64,000 nucleotides of DNA from Acetomicrobium hydrogeniformans ATCC BAA-1850 (GCF_000160455.2 NZ_ACJX03000001.1:1498001-1562000), one strand, 5' to 3'. Shown: positions 25,614 to 33,463, numbered from the stretch's first letter. Numbers and translations are program-made. Notes: generated from the sequence alone by a model not told the origin.

Positions 25614-26615
25614 TTGGCCGGATACAATCCCCCTTTAGGGACGAAGGACGAAAAGATCCTTTTTATACGCTACAGCGCCTTAGGCGACGTGGTAAGGGCT
25701 ATTCCGATGGCGGCGGCTATAAAGGAAGCCTTGCCCAAGGTGAGCCTAACATGGCTTTTGGTACACCCCTACGAGGAGCTTATCGAAGGTCAGCCCTACG
25801 TCGACGACGTCTTAGTATGGGACAGAAAACAGGGGTTTAAGGGCTTTGTCCGCCTCATCTTAAATATCCGAAGAGGTGGCTTTACGCATATGGTTTCCAT
25901 GCAGGGCACGGACAGGTCGGCCGTGATGGCCCTTTTTTCAGGGATAAAAAACCGTGCAGGAAGGCACAACTGGGCCTCTTTCGTTTACAATATGCCCAGC
26001 GAAGATATGGCCCAAATTCTAGGCCGTCCCGTAAAGGTGGAAAAGGGGCGCGTTTATTATCAGGTTTCAAATGAGCTTCACCGTTTTGCCGATGAGCTTT
26101 TAAGCGCCACCTCAAGGCCGCGCGTCGCCTGCGTTATAGGGGCAAGTAAGATCGTAAAAAGGTGGCCCGCTCGCTGTTGGGCAGAGCTTGCGTCCATGGT
26201 CGCTTCATCGGGCGGAAGCGCCGTCTTGCTGGGCCACGGCGAGCAGGAATGCGACATGGCAAAAGAAATAACCTCGTTGCTTCCCAAGGAATTTCAGGAA
26301 AAAGCAGTTGACCTGACAGGAAAGCTTAAGCTTGACGAAATGGCTGCCGTGATAGGAGCCTGCGACGTCGTCATAGGGGGAGATACGGGGCCGATGCATT
26401 TGGCTTTGGCCTTGCATAAGCCTGTCGTGGGGCTTTTCGGCCCGACGTTGCCAAATCAGGTAGGTTTAGAGGGAATAGACGTAAAGCTTATCTCAGGCTG
26501 CAAATGCGCAGGATGCAAAAACTGGGACTGTGGCAGAGATTGTCTTTCTTCGATAAAGCCAAAGGATGTCTTTAAAGCTTTAGCCAAGCTGAAATTTCAT
26601 GAATTTATCAGATAA
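25614..26615 (+). CDS. Heptosyltransferase-like glycosyltransferase (GT9, second)
   Basis: A 333-aa GT9 protein. Key segments are ILFIRYSALGDVVRAIPMAAA, VSMQGTDRSAVMALF, CVIGASKIVKRWPARCWAEL, VLLGHGEQECDMA and GGDTGPMHLALALHKPVVGLFGPT. Near the C terminus is a dense Cys motif (CKCAGCKNWDCGRDC) that may bind metal or form disulfides. GGGAGG at 25599-25604 points to TTG 25614; TTG 25610 is out of frame. It probably adds an inner-core heptose or a similar sugar. Confidence 0.85.
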   Translation: MAGYNPPLGTKDEKILFIRYSALGDVVRAIPMAAAIKEALPKVSLTWLLVHPYEELIEGQPYVDDVLVWDRKQGFKGFVRLILNIRRGGFTHMVSMQGTDRSAVMALFSGIKNRAGRHNWASFVYNMPSEDMAQILGRPVKVEKGRVYYQVSNELHRFADELLSATSRPRVACVIGASKIVKRWPARCWAELASMVASSGGSAVLLGHGEQECDMAKEITSLLPKEFQEKAVDLTGKLKLDEMAAVIGACDVVIGGDTGPMHLALALHKPVVGLFGPTLPNQVGLEGIDVKLISGCKCAGCKNWDCGRDCLSSIKPKDVFKALAKLKFHEFIR

Positions 26616-26634
26616 ATCCAAGGAGAAGGGTAAA

Positions 26635-27690
26635 ATGCGCGTACTTCATTACGTCGACGAAAACAGGCTGTCCTGGGCGCAGGCCTGGATACAGCTGCTT
26701 GAAGCCTTAAGACAAAAGGATATAGAAAACTTCGTCCTGTGCCGCCCCGGAGGCAGCTTGCAGGACATGCTCGCAAAGGTAGGTTTTACCGCCTTTGCCT
26801 GCAAGCCCCTCTTGCCCTGGGCGCCCCCATTTTGTGTCAGCGTAAAAGACGCAATTAAAAGAGCTAAGCCTGACGTCATCCACACGCGCCTCTCCCAGGC
26901 CGCCCTGATAGGCGGATATTGGGGAAAAAAACTTGACATACCTGTGCTTTGCACCGTAGATAAATACCCCAAGGCCAAATACTACAGGTACGCCACGCAC
27001 CTGGCTGCCTGCTCAAGCGACGTGGCAGGCCATATGATCTCCCTGGGCTTTGACGAAGAAAGGGTAACGGTGGTCTCAAATCCCATAGATGTCTCCCGCT
27101 ACGAAAGGCCAAAAGGTTACGTGCCAAAGATGCGAAAAAACTCGGGCACCCCTGAAGAAGCTTTCGTCATCTTGGCCGCGGGCAGGTTCGTCGACTGGAA
27201 GGGCTTTGACGTGTTGATCAAAGCCTGCGCTGACCTTGCCAAATTTTTCGATTTTCGCCTCTGGCTTGCTGGCGACGGGCCCGAGCGTAAAGACCTACAA
27301 AACCTGGCCTCAAAGCTTGCCGTAAAAGACATCACCACCTTTTGGGGATTTCTTGAAGACATAAGGCCCTTGATGTGGGAAGCCGACCTTTTCGTGCTTC
27401 CTTCCAAGACACCTGAGCCTTTTGGCATAGTGGCCTTGGAAGCTGCGGCCAGCGGCCTGCCCCTTGTTGCTACGAAGGCAGGAGGGGTGCTTGACTTCGC
27501 CGATGAAACCTGCGGCTGGCTCGTCAAGCCAAACGACCCAAGCGAGTTGGCCGTCGCCATAAAGGATGCCATGAGCTTTGAAGAAACAAGAAAGGTAAAG
27601 GGAGCCTCGGCTGCCAAAAAAGCTTTAAAATTTGACGTCAGTGAAATCGCAGGGCAATATGCGGCTTTGTACCGCAAATTAGGACTTTAG
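26635..27690 (+). CDS. Glycosyltransferase family 4 (third)
   Basis: A 351-aa GT-B enzyme and the last gene of the glycosyltransferase block. The N domain has LHYVDENRLSWAQAWIQLLEAL and HTRLSQAALIGGYWG. The C domain has LAAGRFVDWKGFDVLIKA, LAGDGPERKDL and KTPEPFGIVALEAAASGLPLV. The chosen ATG 26635 sits 6 nt behind AAGGAGAAGGG; ATG 26599 is in frame but lies inside the previous gene without a site. No obvious terminator follows. Confidence 0.83.
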   Translation: MRVLHYVDENRLSWAQAWIQLLEALRQKDIENFVLCRPGGSLQDMLAKVGFTAFACKPLLPWAPPFCVSVKDAIKRAKPDVIHTRLSQAALIGGYWGKKLDIPVLCTVDKYPKAKYYRYATHLAACSSDVAGHMISLGFDEERVTVVSNPIDVSRYERPKGYVPKMRKNSGTPEEAFVILAAGRFVDWKGFDVLIKACADLAKFFDFRLWLAGDGPERKDLQNLASKLAVKDITTFWGFLEDIRPLMWEADLFVLPSKTPEPFGIVALEAAASGLPLVATKAGGVLDFADETCGWLVKPNDPSELAVAIKDAMSFEETRKVKGASAAKKALKFDVSEIAGQYAALYRKLGL

Positions 27691-28054
27691 ACCTATTGTT
27701 TTATCTTGCGCCAACAGCTAGCATATATAGCGTAGCAAAGGCTAGAGGTTAGCCTGAGTCAAGATGGGGATTTCCTAATGGCCTGGTTTTGGCCGCGTTC
27801 CCCGAAGCACCTTGACAACATAACCTTGGGTTTGCTTCTAACACCTGCGTCGATCCCCGAAGGCACGGAAAGGAGGTGCGAAGACCCCCGGCCAAAAAGG
27901 GAGAGCGGGTGAGGAAGGCGGAAAAAGGGCAGGACGAAAGACCTCTTTCGTGGGGAAAGAGAAGGAAACGAGGAAACTTCTTTAAAAGACCCCCGAAAGC
28001 ACAAAGTCCTTGCCGATCCGCAAAATATATATTAACCAAGGGGGTTAAACGAAC
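27691..28054 (+). other. 364-bp intergenic leader before the SLH porin gene
   Basis: The longest gene-free stretch. A TTGACA at 27812-27817 with TCTAAC 19 nt later (27837-27842) is the only promoter-like pair I see, and it would give an untranslated leader of about 200 nt. A short stem GGCTA/TAGCC lies at 27740-27754. From about 27870 the plus strand is very purine-rich. It also holds a candidate small ORF (27876-28058) and a stem around the porin ribosome site. No known riboswitch is recognisable. Confidence 0.45.
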
Positions 28055-28058
28055 ATGA
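27876..28058 (+). CDS. Possible small, very basic leader ORF
   Basis: A 60-codon frame starting GTG right at AAAGGAGG. Over a third of the residues are Arg or Lys (for example WGKRRKRGNFFKRPPK). Its stop codon overlaps the porin ATG as ATGA, the usual sign of translational coupling. I do not recognise it, and purine-rich DNA makes such a frame by chance fairly easily, so it may be non-coding leader. Confidence 0.22.
   Translation: MRRPPAKKGERVRKAEKGQDERPLSWGKRRKRGNFFKRPPKAQSPCRSAKYILTKGVKRT
28032..28048 (+). promoter_or_regulatory. Stem around the porin ribosome binding site
   Basis: TTAACC (28032-28037) and GGTTAA (28043-28048) form a perfect 6-bp stem with AAGGG in the loop. The loop plus the first stem bases is the ribosome site AAGGGGG of the porin gene, 10 nt before ATG 28055. 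Folding would partly hide the site. Confidence 0.35.
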
Positions 28059-29617
28059 AGAAGTTATTAGCTTTAGTAGCTGTATTTGCCCTTGTGGCAT
28101 TTGCGGCTCCCGCATTTGCGGCCAATCCCTTCGTCGACGTTCCCATGAACCACTGGGCTTACGACGCCATATCTCAGCTGGCCGCAAAGGGGGTAATTCA
28201 GGGTTATCCCGATGGCACCTACAGGGGCAATCAACCCATGACGAGGTATGAGATGTCCATGCTCGTGGCAAGGGCTCTTGCTACTGTCGATATGGATAAG
28301 GCCAGCAAAGAAGACGTCGAGATGCTCAAAAAACTCGTCGTAGAGTTCAAGGACGAGCTCGATGCCCTAGGCGTAAGAGTAGATGCCCTTGACGAGCGCG
28401 TAGCTGTCCTCGAAGAGAACCTTGGCGGTTGGAGGTTCTGGGGCGAACTGCGCTTCGACGCCCGCTGGGCCGATGAAGGCGACGGAGCATACGCCAACAG
28501 CGACAGCCCAAGCGGGTACAGGCATAACGGCGAAACAGAATTCGATCTGAACAGGTTCCGTCTCTGGATGAGCCGTCAGATCGACGACAAGACGACCTTT
28601 ACCGCGCGTCTTGGCCGCGCCGGAACCACCGGCGTGAACTGGGATCGTTACTTCGCAACGATTCAGATGCCCTGGGATTCCTCGTTGATGCTCGGTAGGT
28701 GGCTCTACGACTGGGAAGGCGAAGCAGGCCTGTATAACGACGAAGATGCGTGGTTTACAGACCAAGTGTTAACCGGCTTCTACTGGAGGAAGAACCTGGC
28801 AAAGGGTGATATAACCCTGTTTGTCGCTCACAACGAGGACAATAGTGATGTAGATGATTACAGAGATCTTGGCGACATGTACAACTACGGTGCCCGTTTC
28901 AACTTCCAGCTCAACGACAAATTCCGCATCGCCTTAAGCGGTCTGTACTACGACTACGATAACGACGGCACTGCATCAACTGAAATACGTGATACTGGTG
29001 TGTCTGTCCCATTATTTGACTACGGCACCTACTGGGTGGACTTCGGCATTACCTTCACGCCAGGCTTTGAGTTCAAGGGCGCTTACTACATGCAGGATCA
29101 CGATGGGCCCAATATTGCTGGCCTTCCATTCGACGATTCGCCTAACGCCTACAAGGCAATCATCGACGTATCTCAGGATACCTTGAAGTTCACGAGCCTG
29201 TGGATTGAATACGCTAAGTTCGATCCTAACTTCCAAACTGCCCTTGCTCCGTGGGATGCCTATGGTGCAGAGCTTACTCCTAACTTGACGATACCTGCTG
29301 TATCTAACGTGTGGGAGACGGAAGTTTTCTTCGTGAGGCTGGAGCAAAGGTGGAGCGACAAGTGGGCAACGTATCAGCGCTACGGCCAATTTGACCATAG
29401 CCTTGAAGGCTTTGCCAGGAATGCCGCCAGGGAAGTCGGGTTGACCGACAGCTTTGATATTACCAACTGGACCTTTGGCGTTCAGTACTGGTACACCCCG
29501 ACCGTCATGTTCGAACTTGCTTACGACGATGTTGATTACGACAGAGGATGGACTGAACTTGACGGGGACCTTAAAGACGACAGCTTGATCCGTTTCCGCA
29601 CTCACATATTCTTCTAA
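28055..29617 (+). CDS. SLH-domain outer-membrane porin (OmpM-like)
   Basis: A 520-aa exported protein. Residues 1-22 are a signal peptide ending AFA. Residues about 24-75 are one SLH domain (FVDVPMNHWAYDAISQLA and YPDGTYRGNQPMTRYE). Residues about 88-126 are a short coiled coil (LGVRVDALDERVAVLEENL). The rest, rich in alternating Tyr, Trp and Asp, looks like a porin beta-barrel, and the chain ends in THIFF with a terminal Phe as outer-membrane proteins do. The SLH domain should bind the cell wall and so tether the outer membrane. The clean codon use, long leader and strong terminator suggest high expression. Confidence 0.9.
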   Translation: MKKLLALVAVFALVAFAAPAFAANPFVDVPMNHWAYDAISQLAAKGVIQGYPDGTYRGNQPMTRYEMSMLVARALATVDMDKASKEDVEMLKKLVVEFKDELDALGVRVDALDERVAVLEENLGGWRFWGELRFDARWADEGDGAYANSDSPSGYRHNGETEFDLNRFRLWMSRQIDDKTTFTARLGRAGTTGVNWDRYFATIQMPWDSSLMLGRWLYDWEGEAGLYNDEDAWFTDQVLTGFYWRKNLAKGDITLFVAHNEDNSDVDDYRDLGDMYNYGARFNFQLNDKFRIALSGLYYDYDNDGTASTEIRDTGVSVPLFDYGTYWVDFGITFTPGFEFKGAYYMQDHDGPNIAGLPFDDSPNAYKAIIDVSQDTLKFTSLWIEYAKFDPNFQTALAPWDAYGAELTPNLTIPAVSNVWETEVFFVRLEQRWSDKWATYQRYGQFDHSLEGFARNAAREVGLTDSFDITNWTFGVQYWYTPTVMFELAYDDVDYDRGWTELDGDLKDDSLIRFRTHIFF

Positions 29618-29640
29618 GCTTAGACTCAGTAATAAGGCCT

Positions 29641-29676
29641 AAAAAAGACCGGGCAGTTTGCCCGGTCTTTTTTTTT
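29641..29676 (+). terminator. Strong rho-independent terminator of the porin gene
   Basis: AAGACCGGGC and GCCCGGTCTT form a perfect stem with the loop AGTTT, followed by a run of eleven or more T. It lies 24 nt after the porin stop codon. Confidence 0.95.
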
Positions 29677-29749
29677 ATCACGACGTGAGCTATAATTTTT
29701 CACGTGTCCTTGCTTTTAAAGAAAATTTGAGCTTTGCGGAGGTATTGAA

Positions 29750-30508
29750 ATGAATAAAAGAATTCGTTTTTTTGGAAGTATATTGTTGGCATTTTCAGTG
29801 CTCTTTCTTTGCGGGATCCCTTCCTTTGCCGCTGATTTCGACTCAATCCTTCAAAAGTGGAGCAGGACCTATACGACTAAAGGCGACATGGGAGACGAAC
29901 TTACCATAGTCGCTACCTACTATTCGGCCGAGTACATCGAAGCTTTGGTCCAGCGTGAAGCGGAAAAAAACCTCTGGACCGAAAGCGAGGTGGAAAACTA
30001 CAAATACGAGCTGCTAAAGGCCCTGCAGCTTGAGGAGTACATCCCCGTAATGCTTTCCTTCGACATGAAGGGCGCACCTTTGAGGATGGCACCCTTCGAT
30101 AATAAAGCAATTTTGTGGGTGGGAGGCCAGAAATTGTCGCCTGCCGACTACGACAAGAGATTTAATTTTAAGCTCTCGGGCAAGCGCGAGGGGCTTGTAT
30201 ATTTTCCACGCTACGACGAAAGCGGCAAATCCTATCTTGAAGGAGTTTCCACCCTGAGGCTTACGATAGATGGCAACATAGGCCCCATAACCATGGGCAA
30301 ACAAATAGATTTTTACTGGGACGTCTCCAAGGACGATCCTTCAAAGCTTTACGAGGGACGGGCCGCTTCGCGCCTGGAGCTCGAGAGGCTGATCAAGCGA
30401 TTAAACCAGCTGAAGGAGCAAAAAAGCAAGCTCGAGGAGCAGATAGCGGCCATAGAAAAGGAAATCGAGATGGTCGAAGGGCGAATCGAAGAGCTTGAAA
30501 AGGAGTAG
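29750..30508 (+). CDS. Exported protein of unknown function with C-terminal coiled coil
   Basis: A 252-aa protein that I do not recognise. It has a signal peptide (residues 1-27, ending SFA), a middle domain of about 170 residues without known motifs (VMLSFDMKGAPLRMAPFDNKAILWV is in two parts of a likely beta-rich fold), and a coiled coil from about residue 200 to the end, rich in Glu and Lys. It is probably periplasmic. A TATAAT at 29691-29696 may be its -10 box. It ends 5 nt before pfkA and is probably co-transcribed with it. Confidence 0.7.
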   Translation: MNKRIRFFGSILLAFSVLFLCGIPSFAADFDSILQKWSRTYTTKGDMGDELTIVATYYSAEYIEALVQREAEKNLWTESEVENYKYELLKALQLEEYIPVMLSFDMKGAPLRMAPFDNKAILWVGGQKLSPADYDKRFNFKLSGKREGLVYFPRYDESGKSYLEGVSTLRLTIDGNIGPITMGKQIDFYWDVSKDDPSKLYEGRAASRLELERLIKRLNQLKEQKSKLEEQIAAIEKEIEMVEGRIEELEKE

Positions 30509-30513
30509 AAGGC

Positions 30514-31479
30514 ATGGAGCTTAAACGCATAGGAATTCTCACCAGCGGCGGCGACGCTCCGGGCATGAACGCCGCCATAAGGGCGGCGACGAGGTGCGCT
30601 ATTTACAAGGGACTTGAGGTCATAGGCATCAGGCGAGGTTTTGAGGGCTTGCTTGAAGGCGACGTCGTTCCCCTTACCAGCCGCTCCGTCGGGGGCATCA
30701 TTCACAGGGGAGGCACCATCCTACGCACCGCCCGAAGCGAGCGCTTTAAAAAGCCCGAAGGACAAGTTGAGGCCTTAGACCGCTTAAAAAAGCTAGACCT
30801 TCAGGGACTTATCCTGATAGGCGGGGAAGGCACCTTTAAGGGTGCCTGGGCCCTTTATAAAAAAGGATTTCCCGTCGTGGGAATCCCGGGGACCATAGAC
30901 AACGACGTAGCCGGCACCGACGTGACAATTGGCTTTGATACGGCAGTAAACACCGCTTTAGAGGCCGTCAGAAAGCTCAGAGACACGGCCTCAAGCCACG
31001 ACAGGCTTTTTATAGTTGAGGTCATGGGCAGAAATTCCGGGTTCCTGGCTTCCATGGTGGCTCTTGCCTCTGGCGCCGAATACGTCCTCGTACCGGAGAT
31101 ACCCTCCGACATAGAAAAACTTTGCGATAAACTTTACAACGCCAGGCGCCAGGGCAAGACCCATTCTTTGATCGTCGTTGCCGAAGGCGTCATGAGCGCC
31201 CAGGATTTGGCTTTGAGGCTCAAGGATACGGCAGGCTACGAAGCGCGAGTAACCGTCTTGGGCCACATCCAGCGCGGCGGAAGCCCCACGGCCTTCGACA
31301 CCGTTTTGGCCTCGCGCATGGGAGCCTGCGCCGTAGAGGCCCTCGTGGAAGGCAAAAGCGGCGTCATGACGGCTGTGCAAAAAGACGAGATGGCGACGCC
31401 TCCTCTGTCGGTGGCCTGGGAGGAAAAAAAGCCCTTAAGCGCCGACCTTCTTTCCCTTATGGACATGCTTTCGATATGA
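30514..31479 (+). CDS. pfkA: ATP-dependent 6-phosphofructokinase
   Basis: A 321-aa PfkA that phosphorylates fructose 6-phosphate in glycolysis. It has GILTSGGDAPGMNAAIR, the ATP-site loop GGEGTFKGA, PGTIDNDVAGTD with the catalytic Asp, EVMGRNSGFLA and GHIQRGGSPTAFD. Gly at the two positions that are Asp and Lys in PPi-dependent enzymes points to ATP as donor. The Asp usual in GGDGS is Glu here, a change seen in some family branches. It overlaps the next gene by 4 bp. Confidence 0.93.
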   Translation: MELKRIGILTSGGDAPGMNAAIRAATRCAIYKGLEVIGIRRGFEGLLEGDVVPLTSRSVGGIIHRGGTILRTARSERFKKPEGQVEALDRLKKLDLQGLILIGGEGTFKGAWALYKKGFPVVGIPGTIDNDVAGTDVTIGFDTAVNTALEAVRKLRDTASSHDRLFIVEVMGRNSGFLASMVALASGAEYVLVPEIPSDIEKLCDKLYNARRQGKTHSLIVVAEGVMSAQDLALRLKDTAGYEARVTVLGHIQRGGSPTAFDTVLASRMGACAVEALVEGKSGVMTAVQKDEMATPPLSVAWEEKKPLSADLLSLMDMLSI

Positions 31480-32423
31480 TGGACAGAAGGCTTGTTTTCG
31501 ACATGTTTGACTCGAAATTCGATTTGAAAAGACACCCGACCCTCGGCGAAGAAGTCCTAAAAGAAGTAATGTCGTTGGTTTCTTCGGGCTTTACGGGAAG
31601 GGAGCTTTCCCGTTTTTCGAAGACAGGGGATTTTCTCAAAGCTTTGAAGTTGTTGCTTTCTTCGGAAAGGCCTTTGATAATCACGGGTTTTTTCGTCGCA
31701 GAGGCAGGGGCTCCCGAGACGGACGGTCCTATGGGGGCGGCCGTTTTGGGCAGGGCCCTGAAAACGCTTGAAAAAAGGGTCCTGATAGCTACGGACTGGC
31801 GCTGTCGGGGCGTTGTGGAAGCCGCCTCTTTTGCCCTGAAAGGTCCCAAGGTCTTTATCGCTTCAAAACCAAAGCATATCTTAAAGTTTAACCCCGACCT
31901 TTTGATCTTTATCGAAAGGCCCGGCAGGGCAAGAGACGGCCGCTACTACAATATGAGGGGCATCGACATAACAGACGTGACCGATCCCTTGGACGATGCC
32001 CTCTCCTTGGCGGAGGATTTTTCCCTCAAAGTGAGGTCTTTAGGTATAGGCGACGGGGGAAATGAGGCGGGAATGGGAAATTTCCTTCAAAAGCTCGCCC
32101 TTTCGGCGCCGGAATTTGGTAGGTGTTTGTCCGTAGTTAAAAGCGATGGGGCGATAGCCTGCGACGTCTCGAACTGGGGGTGTTACGGGCTGGTCGCTTT
32201 GCTTTCCTGCCTTTTGAAAGAAGACTTGCTTCACGACGAGGGAGAGGAGCTTCACATGATGCTTGCCATGTTAGACGCAGAAGCTCGAGACGGAAAGACC
32301 CTTAAGCGAAGCCCCTTCGTCGACGGCCTGCCCTTGTCTTTATCCCAGGAGGTGGTTTCCCGTCTCAGGGAGTTGATCCAAAAATATATCAAAGAAGGTC
32401 GAAGAGGAGGCAGGCCGGAATGA
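31476..32423 (+). CDS. DUF4392 (D-glutamate cyclase-like) protein
   Basis: A 315-aa cytoplasmic protein matching the DUF4392 family, which includes the C-terminal domain of eukaryotic D-glutamate cyclase. The hallmark Gly-rich motif GIGDGGNEAGMGNF lies at about residues 189-202, with ITGFFVAEAGAPETDGPMGA near residue 70. D-glutamate cyclase makes 5-oxo-D-proline from D-glutamate; whether this protein does so is unknown. Two ATGs overlap the pfkA stop. Coupling to a glycolytic gene is odd for such an activity. Confidence 0.72.
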   Translation: MMDRRLVFDMFDSKFDLKRHPTLGEEVLKEVMSLVSSGFTGRELSRFSKTGDFLKALKLLLSSERPLIITGFFVAEAGAPETDGPMGAAVLGRALKTLEKRVLIATDWRCRGVVEAASFALKGPKVFIASKPKHILKFNPDLLIFIERPGRARDGRYYNMRGIDITDVTDPLDDALSLAEDFSLKVRSLGIGDGGNEAGMGNFLQKLALSAPEFGRCLSVVKSDGAIACDVSNWGCYGLVALLSCLLKEDLLHDEGEELHMMLAMLDAEARDGKTLKRSPFVDGLPLSLSQEVVSRLRELIQKYIKEGRRGGRPE

Positions 32424-32905
32424 GATCTTTTTGTGGAGGCCCCCTTTGGCCCTTTGCTCCCAGGTGTGGGAGGTGGATCACCTTAATACTTGGTTTTTTG
32501 GCAATAGTTTTTGTCGTCCTTTGGGCAATTTTCTTTTACAGGTTCGTTTTAGGAGGAGAATATGAGATGTATCACATGTGGGGGGCGGCGCCTTTTATGT
32601 CTTTCCCGGGTATGATTGTGATGGCTTTGGTGCTGGTGTTGGTGGGTTTGGGGCTTTGGTGGCTCATGTCGTCGCTTTTTTGGAACAAGTACTTTCCCAC
32701 GCAAAGTCCCCCGAGCCCGCCAATAAGAGACGAAGGAAACGAAAAAACGCCCTTCGGCTACGACGATAGGGCTCCTTTGGCCGATAAAGAGGAGCTCGAA
32801 AGGCGCTTGGATGTTTTGGAAAGGGCTTTGCTCGACGGTCGCATCTCGGAAGATACCTATCGCGAGCTCAAAAGAAAGTACGAAGAAAGGCTAAAAGGTT
32901 TCTAG
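32420..32905 (+). CDS. Membrane protein with C-terminal SHOCT domain
   Basis: A 161-aa protein with two membrane segments (about residues 19-43 and 58-86), a proline-rich linker (SPPSPPIRD) and a C-terminal SHOCT domain (LERALLDGRISEDTYRELKRKYEERL). SHOCT domains are short oligomerisation modules found with many membrane proteins; no enzymatic role is visible. It overlaps the DUF4392 stop as ATGA. Its TAG stop shares the tetranucleotide CTAG with the stop of the convergent MoaD-like gene. Confidence 0.75.
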   Translation: MRSFCGGPLWPFAPRCGRWITLILGFLAIVFVVLWAIFFYRFVLGGEYEMYHMWGAAPFMSFPGMIVMALVLVLVGLGLWWLMSSLFWNKYFPTQSPPSPPIRDEGNEKTPFGYDDRAPLADKEELERRLDVLERALLDGRISEDTYRELKRKYEERLKGF

Positions 32906-33171
32906 CCGCCGGCTACGGGCGGGAAGACGTCTATGACGCTGCCTTTCCCGAGCGGGGTGTCGAAGCCCTGCAGGTGGGCTATGTGGGTTCCGTTTACGAG
33001 GACCATCGCTCCCTGCACGAGACCGTCGCCTTTAAGCACCAGCCTTTCGAAGTCCCTGCCGTAGGTTTTTGCAAGGTCTTTGAGAAGTTCGCCCACGGTC
33101 TCGTATCCTTCGACCTTTTTTTCCTTGCTTCCCGTAACATCGCGAAGGGTGGCGTAAAATTTGACTATCAT
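32902..33171 (-). CDS. MoaD/ThiS-family ubiquitin-like sulfur carrier protein
   Basis: An 89-aa beta-grasp protein starting MIVKFYATLRDVTG and ending in PPVAGG, the Gly-Gly tail that is adenylated and thiocarboxylated in MoaD and ThiS. VLVNGTHIAHLQGFDTPL is the typical middle. It might serve molybdopterin/tungstopterin or another sulfur transfer. No MoaE or MoeB is nearby. ATG 33171 follows closely on the DUF3343 gene, 2 nt away; a longer N-terminal reading is rejected as it starts in that gene. Confidence 0.82.
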   Translation of the reverse strand: MIVKFYATLRDVTGSKEKKVEGYETVGELLKDLAKTYGRDFERLVLKGDGLVQGAMVLVNGTHIAHLQGFDTPLGKGSVIDVFPPVAGG

Positions 33172-33173
33172 CT

Positions 33174-33404
33174 TCAATCCTCCAGTCGGTGAAAGGCTTC
33201 GACTTCGATGTCTTTCGAAAGGCAAAGCTTTTTTATCTCATCTTCGGCCTGGCAGGGATATCTGCAGGCAAGTCCGCAGCTTGCCGAGAGTTTCCTCGGG
33301 ACGGGAACAATTCGCACGTCGTAGCCTGCATTTTTGCACTCCCTTTCGAACATCAGGGCCATATGGGTCACGTAGAAGGTAGCTATGCAGGACAAAGTCT
33401 TCAC
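33174..33404 (-). CDS. DUF3343 putative Se/S carrier-like protein
   Basis: A 76-aa protein of the DUF3343 family. The pattern of an N-terminal ALMFERECKNAGYDVRIVPVPR segment and a downstream Ser-Cys-Gly (SASCGLACRYPC) is typical. The family is annotated as putative selenium/sulfur carrier. A further Cys at the start (LSCIA) and two later Cys are present. It is paired with a MoaD-like sulfur carrier, suggesting a common sulfur-transfer task. The SD AGAGGTGA lies just before ATG 33404. Confidence 0.75.
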   Translation of the reverse strand: MKTLSCIATFYVTHMALMFERECKNAGYDVRIVPVPRKLSASCGLACRYPCQAEDEIKKLCLSKDIEVEAFHRLED

Positions 33405-33434
33405 CTCTTGACTTTAGATATCTTATCATAGGTA

Positions 33435-33463
33435 ATTATACCTGGACTTAACTTGGCAGTCGA
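33435..33463 (-). promoter_or_regulatory. Promoter of the DUF3343-MoaD pair
   Basis: On the minus strand TCGACT (33463-33458) is followed after 17 nt by a perfect TATAAT (33440-33435). It faces and overlaps the ompH promoter on the other strand. Confidence 0.5.

Noticed and set aside
27740-27754. GGCTA/TAGCC stem as terminator of the glycosyltransferase block
   Set aside because: Only five pairs and no T run; not a convincing terminator.
30514-31479. PPi-dependent phosphofructokinase
   Set aside because: Gly at the two diagnostic positions (GGEGT and PGTIDND) indicates ATP dependence.
33174-33404. Selenoprotein reading of the DUF3343 gene
   Set aside because: The reactive position is an ordinary Cys codon and there is no in-frame TGA or SECIS-like element.
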